The position numbers were made by a program, and so were the translations under genes. Source: Brevibacillus sp. (GTDB lineage Bacteria; Bacillota; Bacilli; Brevibacillales; Brevibacillaceae). Taken from it: a stretch of DNA of 8,019 nucleotides. Below, in pieces: positions 1 to 6,119 of the stretch (within the stretch, counting starts at the first letter, position 1; every line of letters starts with the position of its first letter). Under the pieces are notes generated by a model. That model was not told the DNA's origin. It saw only the letters and a program-made list of their open reading frames with translations, and ran no database searches. The stretch covers positions 1 to 8,019 of the forward strand of contig JARDZO010000255.1 of the NCBI GenBank assembly GCA_029240815.1, read 5' to 3'.

Positions 1-413
1 AGCTCAATCGCGCGGCGCTTGCGCTCTTCTTGTCCCAAAGAGGTATGGGGCTGCAGTACTTCCCCAATTTGTCTGCCGATCGTAAGTACGGGGTTGAGAG
101 AAGTCATCGGCTCTTGGAAAATCATCGCCAGTCGATTGCCGCGAATCGTACGCATTTCTTTTTCTTCCAGCTTGAGGGTGTCTTTCCCTTCGAAAAGGAC
201 ACTACCTGAAACCACTTTTCCGTTTTTCCCCAAAAGCCGCATGATCGACAAGGAAGTCACGCTCTTTCCACAGCCTGATTCCCCCACGATGCCCAGCGTC
301 TCTCCTTTTTGCACCGTAAAATCGATCTCGTCCACGACCGTCACCGCTGTTTTACGCCCCTTGAATTGAGTGGTTAATCCTCTTACCTCTAGCACGGGCG
401 GTTGGCGATTCAT
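1..413 (-). CDS. Dpp/Opp-type ABC transporter ATP-binding protein, N-terminal part (cut by window edge)
   Basis: This is the nucleotide-binding subunit of a peptide/nickel-type importer, which powers uptake by ATP hydrolysis on the cytoplasmic face. Only the first 137 codons are in the window. Visible are the Walker A motif GESGCGKS (residues 44-51) and the Q-loop in AMIFQEPMTSLNP (about 96-108), a wording typical of the OppD/DppD/GsiA group. The ABC signature, Walker B and the C-terminal oligopeptide-transporter extension lie beyond the left edge. The ATG at 413 is preceded by GGAGG with 6-base spacing, so the start is firm. It is on the same strand as the permease and binding-protein genes but is separated from them by a lysR-type gene in opposite orientation. 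It is probably the missing ATPase of that importer; a second ATPase (OppF type) may follow off-window. Family is certain, substrate unknown. Confidence 0.93.
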   Translation of the reverse strand, partial: MNRQPPVLEVRGLTTQFKGRKTAVTVVDEIDFTVQKGETLGIVGESGCGKSVTSLSIMRLLGKNGKVVSGSVLFEGKDTLKLEEKEMRTIRGNRLAMIFQEPMTSLNPVLTIGRQIGEVLQPHTSLGQEERKRRAIE

Positions 414-429
414 CAGGTACCTCCGATCC

Positions 430-443
430 GCAAGTTTACTTGC
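430..443. promoter_or_regulatory. Perfect 6-2-6 palindrome between ATPase and lysR starts (candidate operator)
   Basis: The sequence GCAAGT-TT-ACTTGC is a perfect inverted repeat. It sits just upstream of the extended -10 element of the lysR-type gene, where a -35 box would be, and 6 bases upstream of the GGAGG of the ATPase gene on the other strand. A regulator bound here could act on both genes. In RNA it could also fold as a small hairpin (5 bp stem, TTTA loop) close to the ATPase ribosome binding site. It lacks a clean T-N11-A core, so assignment to the LysR protein is an inference. Confidence 0.4.
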
Positions 444-450
444 CTTTTTG

Positions 451-459
451 TGTTATACT
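451..459 (+). promoter_or_regulatory. Extended -10 promoter of the lysR-type gene
   Basis: TG-T-TATACT reads as an extended -10 element: TG at 451-452 and the -10 hexamer at 454-459 with five of six consensus bases. No good -35 hexamer is seen at 16-18 bases upstream, which is tolerable for extended -10 promoters or for activated ones. A start point near 466 would give a leader of about 40 bases before the ATG at 506. Confidence 0.5.
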
Positions 460-505
460 TCTGCACATATTCAAAAGAGTAAATATTCTGAAAGGGGTTC
501 TCACG

Positions 506-1414
506 ATGAATATGGACAACATTGAGGCATTCCTGTACGCTTTTCAGCTTGGTAGCTTTAACAAGGCAGCAGAAGCTCTCTATTTGACTCAGCCGTCTAT
601 CACTGCCAGAATTCAGTCGCTGGAGCGTGAACTGGAAGGCCCTCTGTTTCACCGGGACGGTAAGCAAATAGCCCTGACAGAACGCGGCAAACAATTCCTC
701 CCGTACGCCCAAAAAATCCTGCACGCCTATCAAGAGATTTCTACTACTTTACGAGAGCAGCCCTTGACGGAAAAAAGCCTGACAATCGGGTGCACCTTAT
801 TGATGTCGACTCATATTCTTCCGGAAATCCTCCCGATCTATCGCAAAAAATATCCAGGAGTCAATATTCGAATTCTCGTAGGCTCCTCTGCCTATATCAT
901 GGACAAGGTATTGAAAAAGGAAGCCGATTTTGGACTGGTACGTACTGTCTCCCATCCCTTGATCGAATCCTTTCATCTCCACACAGATACGCTCCATCTG
1001 GTTGTCCCGCCTCAACATCCGTTTGGCGACATTCCCCGCTCTAAATTGACATGGGATATGGTAGGCAAAGAGCCGCACATCGTTCTCGCTCACGGTACGA
1101 TCGAATGGCTCATGGTCCAGCGCCATTACCATCGGAATCAAATCAATCCGCATATCATGATGGAAGTCGATAATTTTGAGGCAGCAAAAAAGATGGTCAT
1201 GCGCGGGGTCGGCATCAGCTTTTTGCCCGAGCTGTGCATCGCGGAAGAGCTGGCAAATCGCCTTCTTTTTCACATCTCGCCCCAGCCTGCTGCTCAGCTC
1301 ACGCGCAAGATCGACATCATCTGTTTACGGGATGGCAATCGTGATCTGGTCGAGTTTTTCATCCATGCTGTCAAAACCTTGGACCGGAAAACACTTATGA
1401 GCAAGACCCTCTAG
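506..1414 (+). CDS. LysR-type transcriptional regulator
   Basis: A 302-residue LysR-family DNA-binding regulator, the usual length for the family. The winged helix-turn-helix is at the N-terminus (about residues 4-62; the helix-turn-helix itself is near 17-40, with the typical FNKAAEALYLTQPSITARI pattern and the following LERELEGPLF). The linker helix is near 63-90 and the periplasmic-binding-like effector domain covers about 92-292. The start at 506 follows AAAGGGG by 8 bases; an in-frame ATG at 512 is an alternative. It is the only plus-strand gene here and lies between the second permease and the ATPase of the minus-strand ABC importer, which suggests control of that importer and self-control from the shared region at 414-505. 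Its stop is 2 bases from the permease stop, with no terminator between them. The effector molecule cannot be inferred. Confidence 0.95.
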   Translation: MNMDNIEAFLYAFQLGSFNKAAEALYLTQPSITARIQSLERELEGPLFHRDGKQIALTERGKQFLPYAQKILHAYQEISTTLREQPLTEKSLTIGCTLLMSTHILPEILPIYRKKYPGVNIRILVGSSAYIMDKVLKKEADFGLVRTVSHPLIESFHLHTDTLHLVVPPQHPFGDIPRSKLTWDMVGKEPHIVLAHGTIEWLMVQRHYHRNQINPHIMMEVDNFEAAKKMVMRGVGISFLPELCIAEELANRLLFHISPQPAAQLTRKIDIICLRDGNRDLVEFFIHAVKTLDRKTLMSKTL

Positions 1415-1416
1415 TT

Positions 1417-2331
1417 CTAGGTAGACTTCGGATCAAAGATATCGCGCAGCGCGTCTCCTAAAATATTGACGGTAAACACGACAATCGTGATCGATATTCC
1501 GGGGAAGGTCGCCAGCCACCAGGCATCGTGGATGTATTCCTTCCCTTCGCTGAGCATCGTTCCCCACTCGGGAGTAGGCGGTTGGGCACCTAGCCCGATA
1601 AAGCTCAAAGCAGCCGTATCGAGGATGGCGATCCCGATCTGCAAAGTGGTGTAGACAAGCAGGGGACTCATGATGTTCGGCATGATCTGATAGAGTAAAA
1701 TCCTCGCATGGGAGGTTCCTACAGCCCGGCTCGCCTCCACGTAGCCCGATGATTTGACAGACAAAGTAGCCCCGCGGGTTAATCTCGCGTACTTGGGAAT
1801 CCCCGCGATCCCCACCGCAATCATCGCGTTAGTCAGGCTCGGACCGAGAATCGCTACGATCGCCATCGCCATGATGATATTGGGTATGGCGAGTAAAATA
1901 TCCATGACTCTCATCAAGACCATATCGAAGACTCCACCGAGGAAGCCGCTCGTCACGCCAATAAACGTACCGGTAATAAAGGTAATGGATACGGCCATTA
2001 CGGCAACCATCAGCGTCACCCGTGCTCCGTGCAAGAGCCTGGACAAGACATCCCTTCCTATGGAATCGGTACCCAAGACATGTTCAGCGGTTGGTTCGGA
2101 CAGCAATGCCTCATAGAACGGTTGGGTCGGATCGTGTGGAGCCAACCACGGTCCGACGATTCCTACTGCGATGACGACCAGCAAAATCCCAAGACTGTAC
2201 CGGGCCTTTGGATTTCGCCACAGCTTTTCCAGAAAGCTGTCTTCTCTGATCCAAGTCATCTTGCTCGTTTCTTTTTGTGAAGGTACCGGCGGAGGGGCAG
2301 GCAGAACAGGGGTGGCTTGATTCATAGTCAT
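1417..2331 (-). CDS. Dpp/Opp-type ABC transporter permease, DppC-like
   Basis: Second inner-membrane permease of a peptide/nickel-type importer, 304 residues. It has a proline-rich cytoplasmic N-terminus (residues 8-18), a first membrane segment near 45-62, and the family motif HVLGTDSIGRDVLSRLLHGAR (84-104). Several membrane helices follow between about 105 and 295. The EAA-type coupling loop near 197-219 (YVEASRAVGTS...MPN) docks to the ATPase, and the conserved GLGAQPPTPEWGTML lies at 246-260. The ATG at 2331 overlaps the TGA of the preceding permease as ATGA and has GGAGG 4 bases upstream, so translation is coupled; an ATG at 2325 is a less likely start. The gene ends 2 bases from the convergent lysR-type stop, without a visible terminator. 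Confidence 0.95.
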   Translation of the reverse strand: MTMNQATPVLPAPPPVPSQKETSKMTWIREDSFLEKLWRNPKARYSLGILLVVIAVGIVGPWLAPHDPTQPFYEALLSEPTAEHVLGTDSIGRDVLSRLLHGARVTLMVAVMAVSITFITGTFIGVTSGFLGGVFDMVLMRVMDILLAIPNIIMAMAIVAILGPSLTNAMIAVGIAGIPKYARLTRGATLSVKSSGYVEASRAVGTSHARILLYQIMPNIMSPLLVYTTLQIGIAILDTAALSFIGLGAQPPTPEWGTMLSEGKEYIHDAWWLATFPGISITIVVFTVNILGDALRDIFDPKST

Positions 2332-3266
2332 GTTCCCTCCTTGAGCTGTCCGACTTCAATGCGCGGATCGATCACGCTATACAAAACGTCGACCAAAATG
2401 TTGATCAGGACAAAAATGACCCCGATAAACAAAATGATTCCTTGGACCAAAGGGAAATCACGGGAGGCGATCGCGCTGATTGCGAGTGACCCGAGTCCCG
2501 GCCAGTCAAAGACCCGCTCGATGATGACCGTTCCTCCCAGAAGCGAGGCAATCTGCAGCCCGACAATCGTCACGACAGGAATCATCGCATTGCGAAATGC
2601 ATGAATGAACAACACAGCGACTTCTCCCAGCCCTTTTGCCCGTGCCGTACGAATGTAATCGAACGAAAGCACCTCTACCATTCCGGCTCTCGTCAATCTG
2701 CTGATGACGGTCGAGGCCAAAACACCCAGCGTAACGGCAGGTAAAACGAGATCCATCAATCCGGTTCCGCCAGCGATGGGAAACCACCCGAGCTTGACTG
2801 TAAAAAATAGGATCAGGAGTATCCCCAACCAAAAGCTCGGGATCGACACACCGAGCGTAGCCAGGCTCATGGCAGTAAAGTCTAGCAGCGTATCTTTGAA
2901 TCTAGCAGCGAGAATGCCCATCGTAATCCCGATCAGAATCGCAATCAGCATCCCACTGCCAGCCAGCTTTACGGTAGCTGGAAATCGCTCCAAAATTTCC
3001 GTCAGGACGGGGCGTCCAGTCTTAAAGGACGTCCCCAAATCCCCTTGGAACACATTCGCCAGATAGTGAAAGTACTGCGTCACAAGCGGTTGATTTAGAC
3101 CCAGCTGATCTCGTAGCGCAGTGACCTGTTCGGCTGTCGCATTCTCTCCCAGCATGATTCGAATCGGATCACCCGGAATCAGATGAATCAAGGCAAAGGA
3201 AAAGATCGAGATCCCCAGAAGCACAATCAATCCAGATCCGAGGCGTTGTAAAATAAACTGTTTCAT
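2328..3266 (-). CDS. Dpp/Opp-type ABC transporter permease, DppB-like
   Basis: First inner-membrane permease of the importer, 312 residues, a normal length. The N-terminal membrane helix (about 9-30) is followed by the family hallmark LIPGDPI (29-35), an external region with LRDQLGLNQP (51-60) and GDLGTSF (75-81), and further helices near 100-122, 130-157, 172-190, 228-248 and 276-298. The EAA-type loop spans about 204-230 (YIRTARAKGLGE...HAFRNAMIP). The protein ends with the usual YSVIDPRI (296-303). Its ATG overlaps the TAA of the binding-protein gene by one base (TAATG), and GGGTG lies 8 bases upstream within that gene. It overlaps the next permease by 4 bases. It acts as a heterodimer with the DppC-like protein; the transported substrate is unknown. 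Confidence 0.96.
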   Translation of the reverse strand: MKQFILQRLGSGLIVLLGISIFSFALIHLIPGDPIRIMLGENATAEQVTALRDQLGLNQPLVTQYFHYLANVFQGDLGTSFKTGRPVLTEILERFPATVKLAGSGMLIAILIGITMGILAARFKDTLLDFTAMSLATLGVSIPSFWLGILLILFFTVKLGWFPIAGGTGLMDLVLPAVTLGVLASTVISRLTRAGMVEVLSFDYIRTARAKGLGEVAVLFIHAFRNAMIPVVTIVGLQIASLLGGTVIIERVFDWPGLGSLAISAIASRDFPLVQGIILFIGVIFVLINILVDVLYSVIDPRIEVGQLKEGT

Positions 3267-4945
3267 TATTGATTCACCCAGCTGTCTTGGTACATCAAGC
3301 CTCGCAGGGGATGCATACGCACTCCTTCCACCGGCTTACGCACGACGTTGAATTGCTTTTCTGTATAGAGCGGCACCCACCACGCTTGTTCCACGACGTA
3401 CTTCTGAATTTCTTTGTAGACTTCCTTGCGAGCAGCACTGTCCACGGTCGTTCTGCCTTTTACCAGCAGGCTGTCCAGCTTGTCGTCCTTGACAGCACTG
3501 AAGTTCAACCCATTGGCGATTTGGCTGGAGTGCAAGAAAAGGTAGAGGACATCCGGGTCATTCAGTGTGTAGCCCATCAACGTCATGTCGAAATTGCCTT
3601 TTGTCGCCGTGTCTACTAGAGCCCCCCACTCAAGTGTTACGATCTTCACTTCTACCCCAATATCTTTGAGCATCGCCTGGATCAGCTGCGCTGCTTGGGC
3701 CCACGTCCCTGTTTGCGCCAAAATCTCCAGTGTCAGTGGCTTGCCATCTTTTTCATAGATTCCTTGCGCGTTTTTCTGGTAGCCGGCTGTTTCTAGCAAT
3801 CCTTTTGCTTCATCGACCTTATAGGCATACCCGTACTCTTTTACTGCTTCATCGTAACCAAAAAGAGAAGGAGGCAGTGGACCGTAAGCAGCGACACCCT
3901 CGCCTTGTATGACCGCCTTCATGATTGCTTCCTTGTTGATCGCCTTGTTCAAGGCCTGTCTGACTTCAAGCTGTTGAAATACAGGCTTTCTCGTGTTCAT
4001 CATGATATAAAGGCCGAGACCATTGCGGAGCATTTCCTTTACCTCGTACTTCGGATTATCCTTGTATTTCTTCACGTCCTTGGCATCGATTTTCGAGGCG
4101 ATATCAATCGAGCCACTCTCCAGCGCTGCGAGCATTGTCTGATTTTCGCTGATGAATTTATACACGAGCTTGTCTGGGTAAACGGGCCCTTGGTTTTTGG
4201 CGATCGGATCGGCCCATGTGAAATCTTCGTTGCGAACGAAGGAAATGGATTGACCATTCTCCCAGCTGTCAAACTTCCACGGTCCGACTCCCACTGGTTG
4301 ACGACCGTATTTGTCTCCTGCTTTTTGGATGGCAGCCATGGAAAGTGGCTGCAGCCAGCCTGGGTCACTCAAGTATTGGAGCAAGGGAGCAAACGGTTGC
4401 TTGAGCTTTAAGACAAGCGTCTTGTCATCCGTTGCTTCTACGGAGGCGACTTCAGACAGGTTGCTGCCCGCCACTTTTGCTGCCGTCTCCGGATTGAGGG
4501 CACGCTGATACGTTTCGGCGAACGATTTTGCCGTCAGCGGCGATCCATCCTGAAACTTCACTCCGGAGCGAATGACAAAGCTCCACGTCTTTCCATCTTC
4601 CGATACCTTCCAGCTCTCCGCCAAATAAGGCTTGAATTCCAGCGTTTCAGGGTCTTGCGTAACCAAACCGCCACCGAGGTTTCCCGCTATCTGGTTCGCT
4701 ACCGCCATCCCTGTTTTTTGAATGTCCAATTGATCTGGTTCGTCTTTTAATCCGATGGTGATGGTTCCGCCTTTTTTCGGTTGAAGGTTGGAGGCAGCTG
4801 GCTGCTCTCCAGACGGTGTCGTTGACCCACCCGGTGCTGCTGGTGAGGTCGTGGTCGAATTGCCACATCCCGCCATCAACGTAGCTGCCAGTGACACCAT
4901 CGCTGTCATCGCCACTATTTTTTTGATAGATACGGTCGTGCCCAT
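3266..4945 (-). CDS. Extracellular solute-binding lipoprotein of a peptide/nickel-type ABC importer (SBP_bac_5 family)
   Basis: A 559-residue lipoprotein that captures substrate outside the membrane and delivers it to the two permeases. The signal peptide (basic IKK at 7-9, hydrophobic core 10-24) ends in a lipobox, LMAGC, with the lipidated cysteine at 27. A Thr/Ser/Pro/Gly-rich linker (28-55) tethers the domain. The mature fold begins near 58 (KKGGTITIGL), and the family signature lies at about 108-151: LAESWKVSEDGKTW, IRSGVKFQDGSPL and the arginine-containing YQRALNP. Cluster C proteins of this type bind peptides, nickel chelates, opines or glutathione, and the sequence does not tell which. 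The ATG at 4945 has AAGGGGG about 10 bases upstream. It heads the importer transcript and is translationally joined to the DppB-like gene. Confidence 0.95.
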   Translation of the reverse strand: MGTTVSIKKIVAMTAMVSLAATLMAGCGNSTTTSPAAPGGSTTPSGEQPAASNLQPKKGGTITIGLKDEPDQLDIQKTGMAVANQIAGNLGGGLVTQDPETLEFKPYLAESWKVSEDGKTWSFVIRSGVKFQDGSPLTAKSFAETYQRALNPETAAKVAGSNLSEVASVEATDDKTLVLKLKQPFAPLLQYLSDPGWLQPLSMAAIQKAGDKYGRQPVGVGPWKFDSWENGQSISFVRNEDFTWADPIAKNQGPVYPDKLVYKFISENQTMLAALESGSIDIASKIDAKDVKKYKDNPKYEVKEMLRNGLGLYIMMNTRKPVFQQLEVRQALNKAINKEAIMKAVIQGEGVAAYGPLPPSLFGYDEAVKEYGYAYKVDEAKGLLETAGYQKNAQGIYEKDGKPLTLEILAQTGTWAQAAQLIQAMLKDIGVEVKIVTLEWGALVDTATKGNFDMTLMGYTLNDPDVLYLFLHSSQIANGLNFSAVKDDKLDSLLVKGRTTVDSAARKEVYKEIQKYVVEQAWWVPLYTEKQFNVVRKPVEGVRMHPLRGLMYQDSWVNQ

Positions 4946-5028
4946 ATCTTCTTCGCCCCCTTGCTGGTTGTAAAAAATGATTTATGAATACAGTATCATT
5001 TTTCTGAAAATATTGATTATTGGACATT

Positions 5029-5059
5029 TCTATATGGTATAGATGATTTTTTAGTACAA
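5029..5059 (-). promoter_or_regulatory. Candidate promoter and overlapping 6-3-6 dyad upstream of the binding-protein gene
   Basis: The 175-base gap between the AEC stop and the binding-protein start must hold the importer promoter, because a strong terminator precedes it. On the minus strand a possible -35 TTGTAC (5059-5054) and -10 TATAGA (5034-5029) are 19 bases apart, longer than ideal. A perfect dyad TCTATA-TGG-TATAGA (5029-5043) covers this -10 and would suit a dimeric regulator. The dyad is plain in the sequence; the promoter assignment is weak. The rest of the 4946-5067 interval is AT-rich with no open reading frame I would call. Confidence 0.3.
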
Positions 5060-5067
5060 AAAGGCAT

Positions 5068-5099
5068 AAAAAAAGCTTGATCAATAAGTTGATCAAGCT
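5068..5099 (-). terminator. Intrinsic terminator after the AEC transporter gene
   Basis: A perfect 11 bp stem (5074-5084 with 5089-5099) with a 4-base loop TAAG, read on the minus strand as AGCTTGATCAA...TTGATCAAGCT followed by a run of seven T residues. It begins 21 bases after the TAA of the AEC gene. It should separate that gene from the ABC importer operon downstream. Confidence 0.93.
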
Positions 5100-5120
5100 C
5101 TCATATAACCTTTCATTTTC

Positions 5121-6014
5121 TTAATGCAACACATTCAACAAAAACGTCAACGTCCCTACACTGATCACAGTCGTCACCAGGACGCTGCTGGATACAAACT
5201 GCGGTCGCATATTGAACTGAATCGCATAGATCGCCGTCGTAGCGGCAGAAGGCATAGCGGCTAGAATCACCAGCACGTTTTGCAGGAGCGGATCGATCGG
5301 AAAGAAGAGACAGATCACATAAGCCAAGAGAGGAGACGCGACGAGCCGGATCACACTGGCGACACTGAGCTCCTGCCACTCAAAGGTCGAGGAAGACACA
5401 TTGGCCAGCTGCATCCCGAGGATCAGCATGATGACGGGAATCGCTGCCTGAGCGACCAGATCAATCGCCTGATAATAGCTCTCCGGGATGGCGATCTGAA
5501 ACTGTTGAAATAAAATCGCCACGACCACTGCGTAGTTGGATGGCTGCTTGAGAACGGCTTTGATCGCTGTGCCGACTCCCCCCTTGCCACGCGAAGCAAA
5601 GTACACGCCAAACACACCCATGATGATCGAGTGAAAGACCATGATTTGCACAGCATACGTAAACCCGGCATCACCAAATGCAAACAAAATAATCGGTGTT
5701 CCGTAGTTCCCGCTGTTCATAAACGCGGTCGACAGCATCATCGCGCTCTCTTGCTGCTTGTCGTACTTGAACAGCTTTGCGGATAACAGCGTGAGGAGGA
5801 TCAACGCTCCTAGCAGCAGCATGGAGATGACGACAATGTAAAAGAGCTGAAGATCCAGCGCCGTTTTGTAAAAAGTGCGAAACACCAGGGCAGTCGTTAA
5901 TACATAAATCGCCAGCGTCGAGATCGGTTTGAGATCCAGCTTGAAAATTCGCTGAAGAATATAACCGGAGAAAAAGATCAGCAAGACCGGCAGAATGACT
6001 TGAAGAAAAATCAT
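5121..6014 (-). CDS. AEC (auxin efflux carrier) family transporter
   Basis: A 297-residue integral membrane protein of the AEC family (PF03547 type), which shares the ten-helix inverted-repeat fold of BART-superfamily carriers. Hydrophobic helices fill most of the length (for example 3-20, 33-48, 57-79, 118-140, 160-172, 188-204, 220-238, 244-258, 275-295). Each half carries the broken-helix motif expected for the substrate site: NSGNYGTP at 100-107 and MPSAATTAIYA at 254-264. Bacterial members move organic acids such as malate or malonate, or amino-acid-like compounds; which one is not visible here. The ATG at 6014 has only a modest ribosome site (GTGGG about 9 bases upstream). It has its own extended -10 promoter and its own terminator, so it is likely monocistronic, despite lying next to the D-cysteine desulfhydrase gene. 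Confidence 0.92.
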   Translation of the reverse strand: MIFLQVILPVLLIFFSGYILQRIFKLDLKPISTLAIYVLTTALVFRTFYKTALDLQLFYIVVISMLLLGALILLTLLSAKLFKYDKQQESAMMLSTAFMNSGNYGTPIILFAFGDAGFTYAVQIMVFHSIIMGVFGVYFASRGKGGVGTAIKAVLKQPSNYAVVVAILFQQFQIAIPESYYQAIDLVAQAAIPVIMLILGMQLANVSSSTFEWQELSVASVIRLVASPLLAYVICLFFPIDPLLQNVLVILAAMPSAATTAIYAIQFNMRPQFVSSSVLVTTVISVGTLTFLLNVLH

Positions 6015-6054
6015 GCGCGATACCCACTTTCCGAATCAAATGAATGCTAAGAAC

Positions 6055-6063
6055 AGTATAGCA
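6055..6063 (-). promoter_or_regulatory. Extended -10 promoter of the AEC transporter gene
   Basis: On the minus strand TG-C-TATACT (TG at 6063-6062, -10 hexamer at 6060-6055) is a good extended -10 element. No recognisable -35 is found: at 17-base spacing the position falls in the T-rich end of the upstream terminator. A start near 6048 would give a leader of about 34 bases before the ATG at 6014. Confidence 0.6.
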
Positions 6064-6072
6064 GAGGCACAC

Positions 6073-6099
6073 AAAAAAAGAGCCCATTAGGCCCTCTTT
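6073..6099 (-). terminator. Intrinsic terminator after dcyD
   Basis: Read on the minus strand, AAAGA-(GG)-GCC pairs with GGC-TCTTT around the loop TAATG: an 8 bp stem with a 2-base bulge (6077-6084 against 6090-6099), followed by seven T residues (6079-6073). It starts about 20 bases after the TGA of dcyD, and no other gene lies before it. It should end the dcyD transcript just before the AEC promoter. Confidence 0.82.
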
Positions 6100-6119
6100 C
6101 AGCTGGACGTTCTTCTCAC

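Noticed and set aside
430..450. Palindrome followed by CTTTTTG read as a plus-strand terminator
   Set aside because: The stem is at most 5 bp once a 4-base loop is allowed and the T-run is short; no plus-strand gene precedes it inside the window.
440..505. Upstream TTG start that would lengthen the lysR-type protein by 22 residues
   Set aside because: The extra part covers the extended -10 promoter and has no ribosome site; LysR proteins begin close to the MDNIEAF-like stretch, which fits the ATG at 506.
413..733. 106-codon minus-strand frame opposite the lysR-type gene, ending where the ATPase gene begins
   Set aside because: Its position could suggest a small gene in the split operon, but it has no domain-like pattern and no clear ribosome site, and it mirrors the helix-turn-helix coding region; a shadow is the simpler reading.
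3905..4411. 168-codon open frame on the plus strand opposite the binding-protein gene
   Set aside because: It is antisense to a clear SBP_bac_5 gene and shows no recognisable domain or expression signals.
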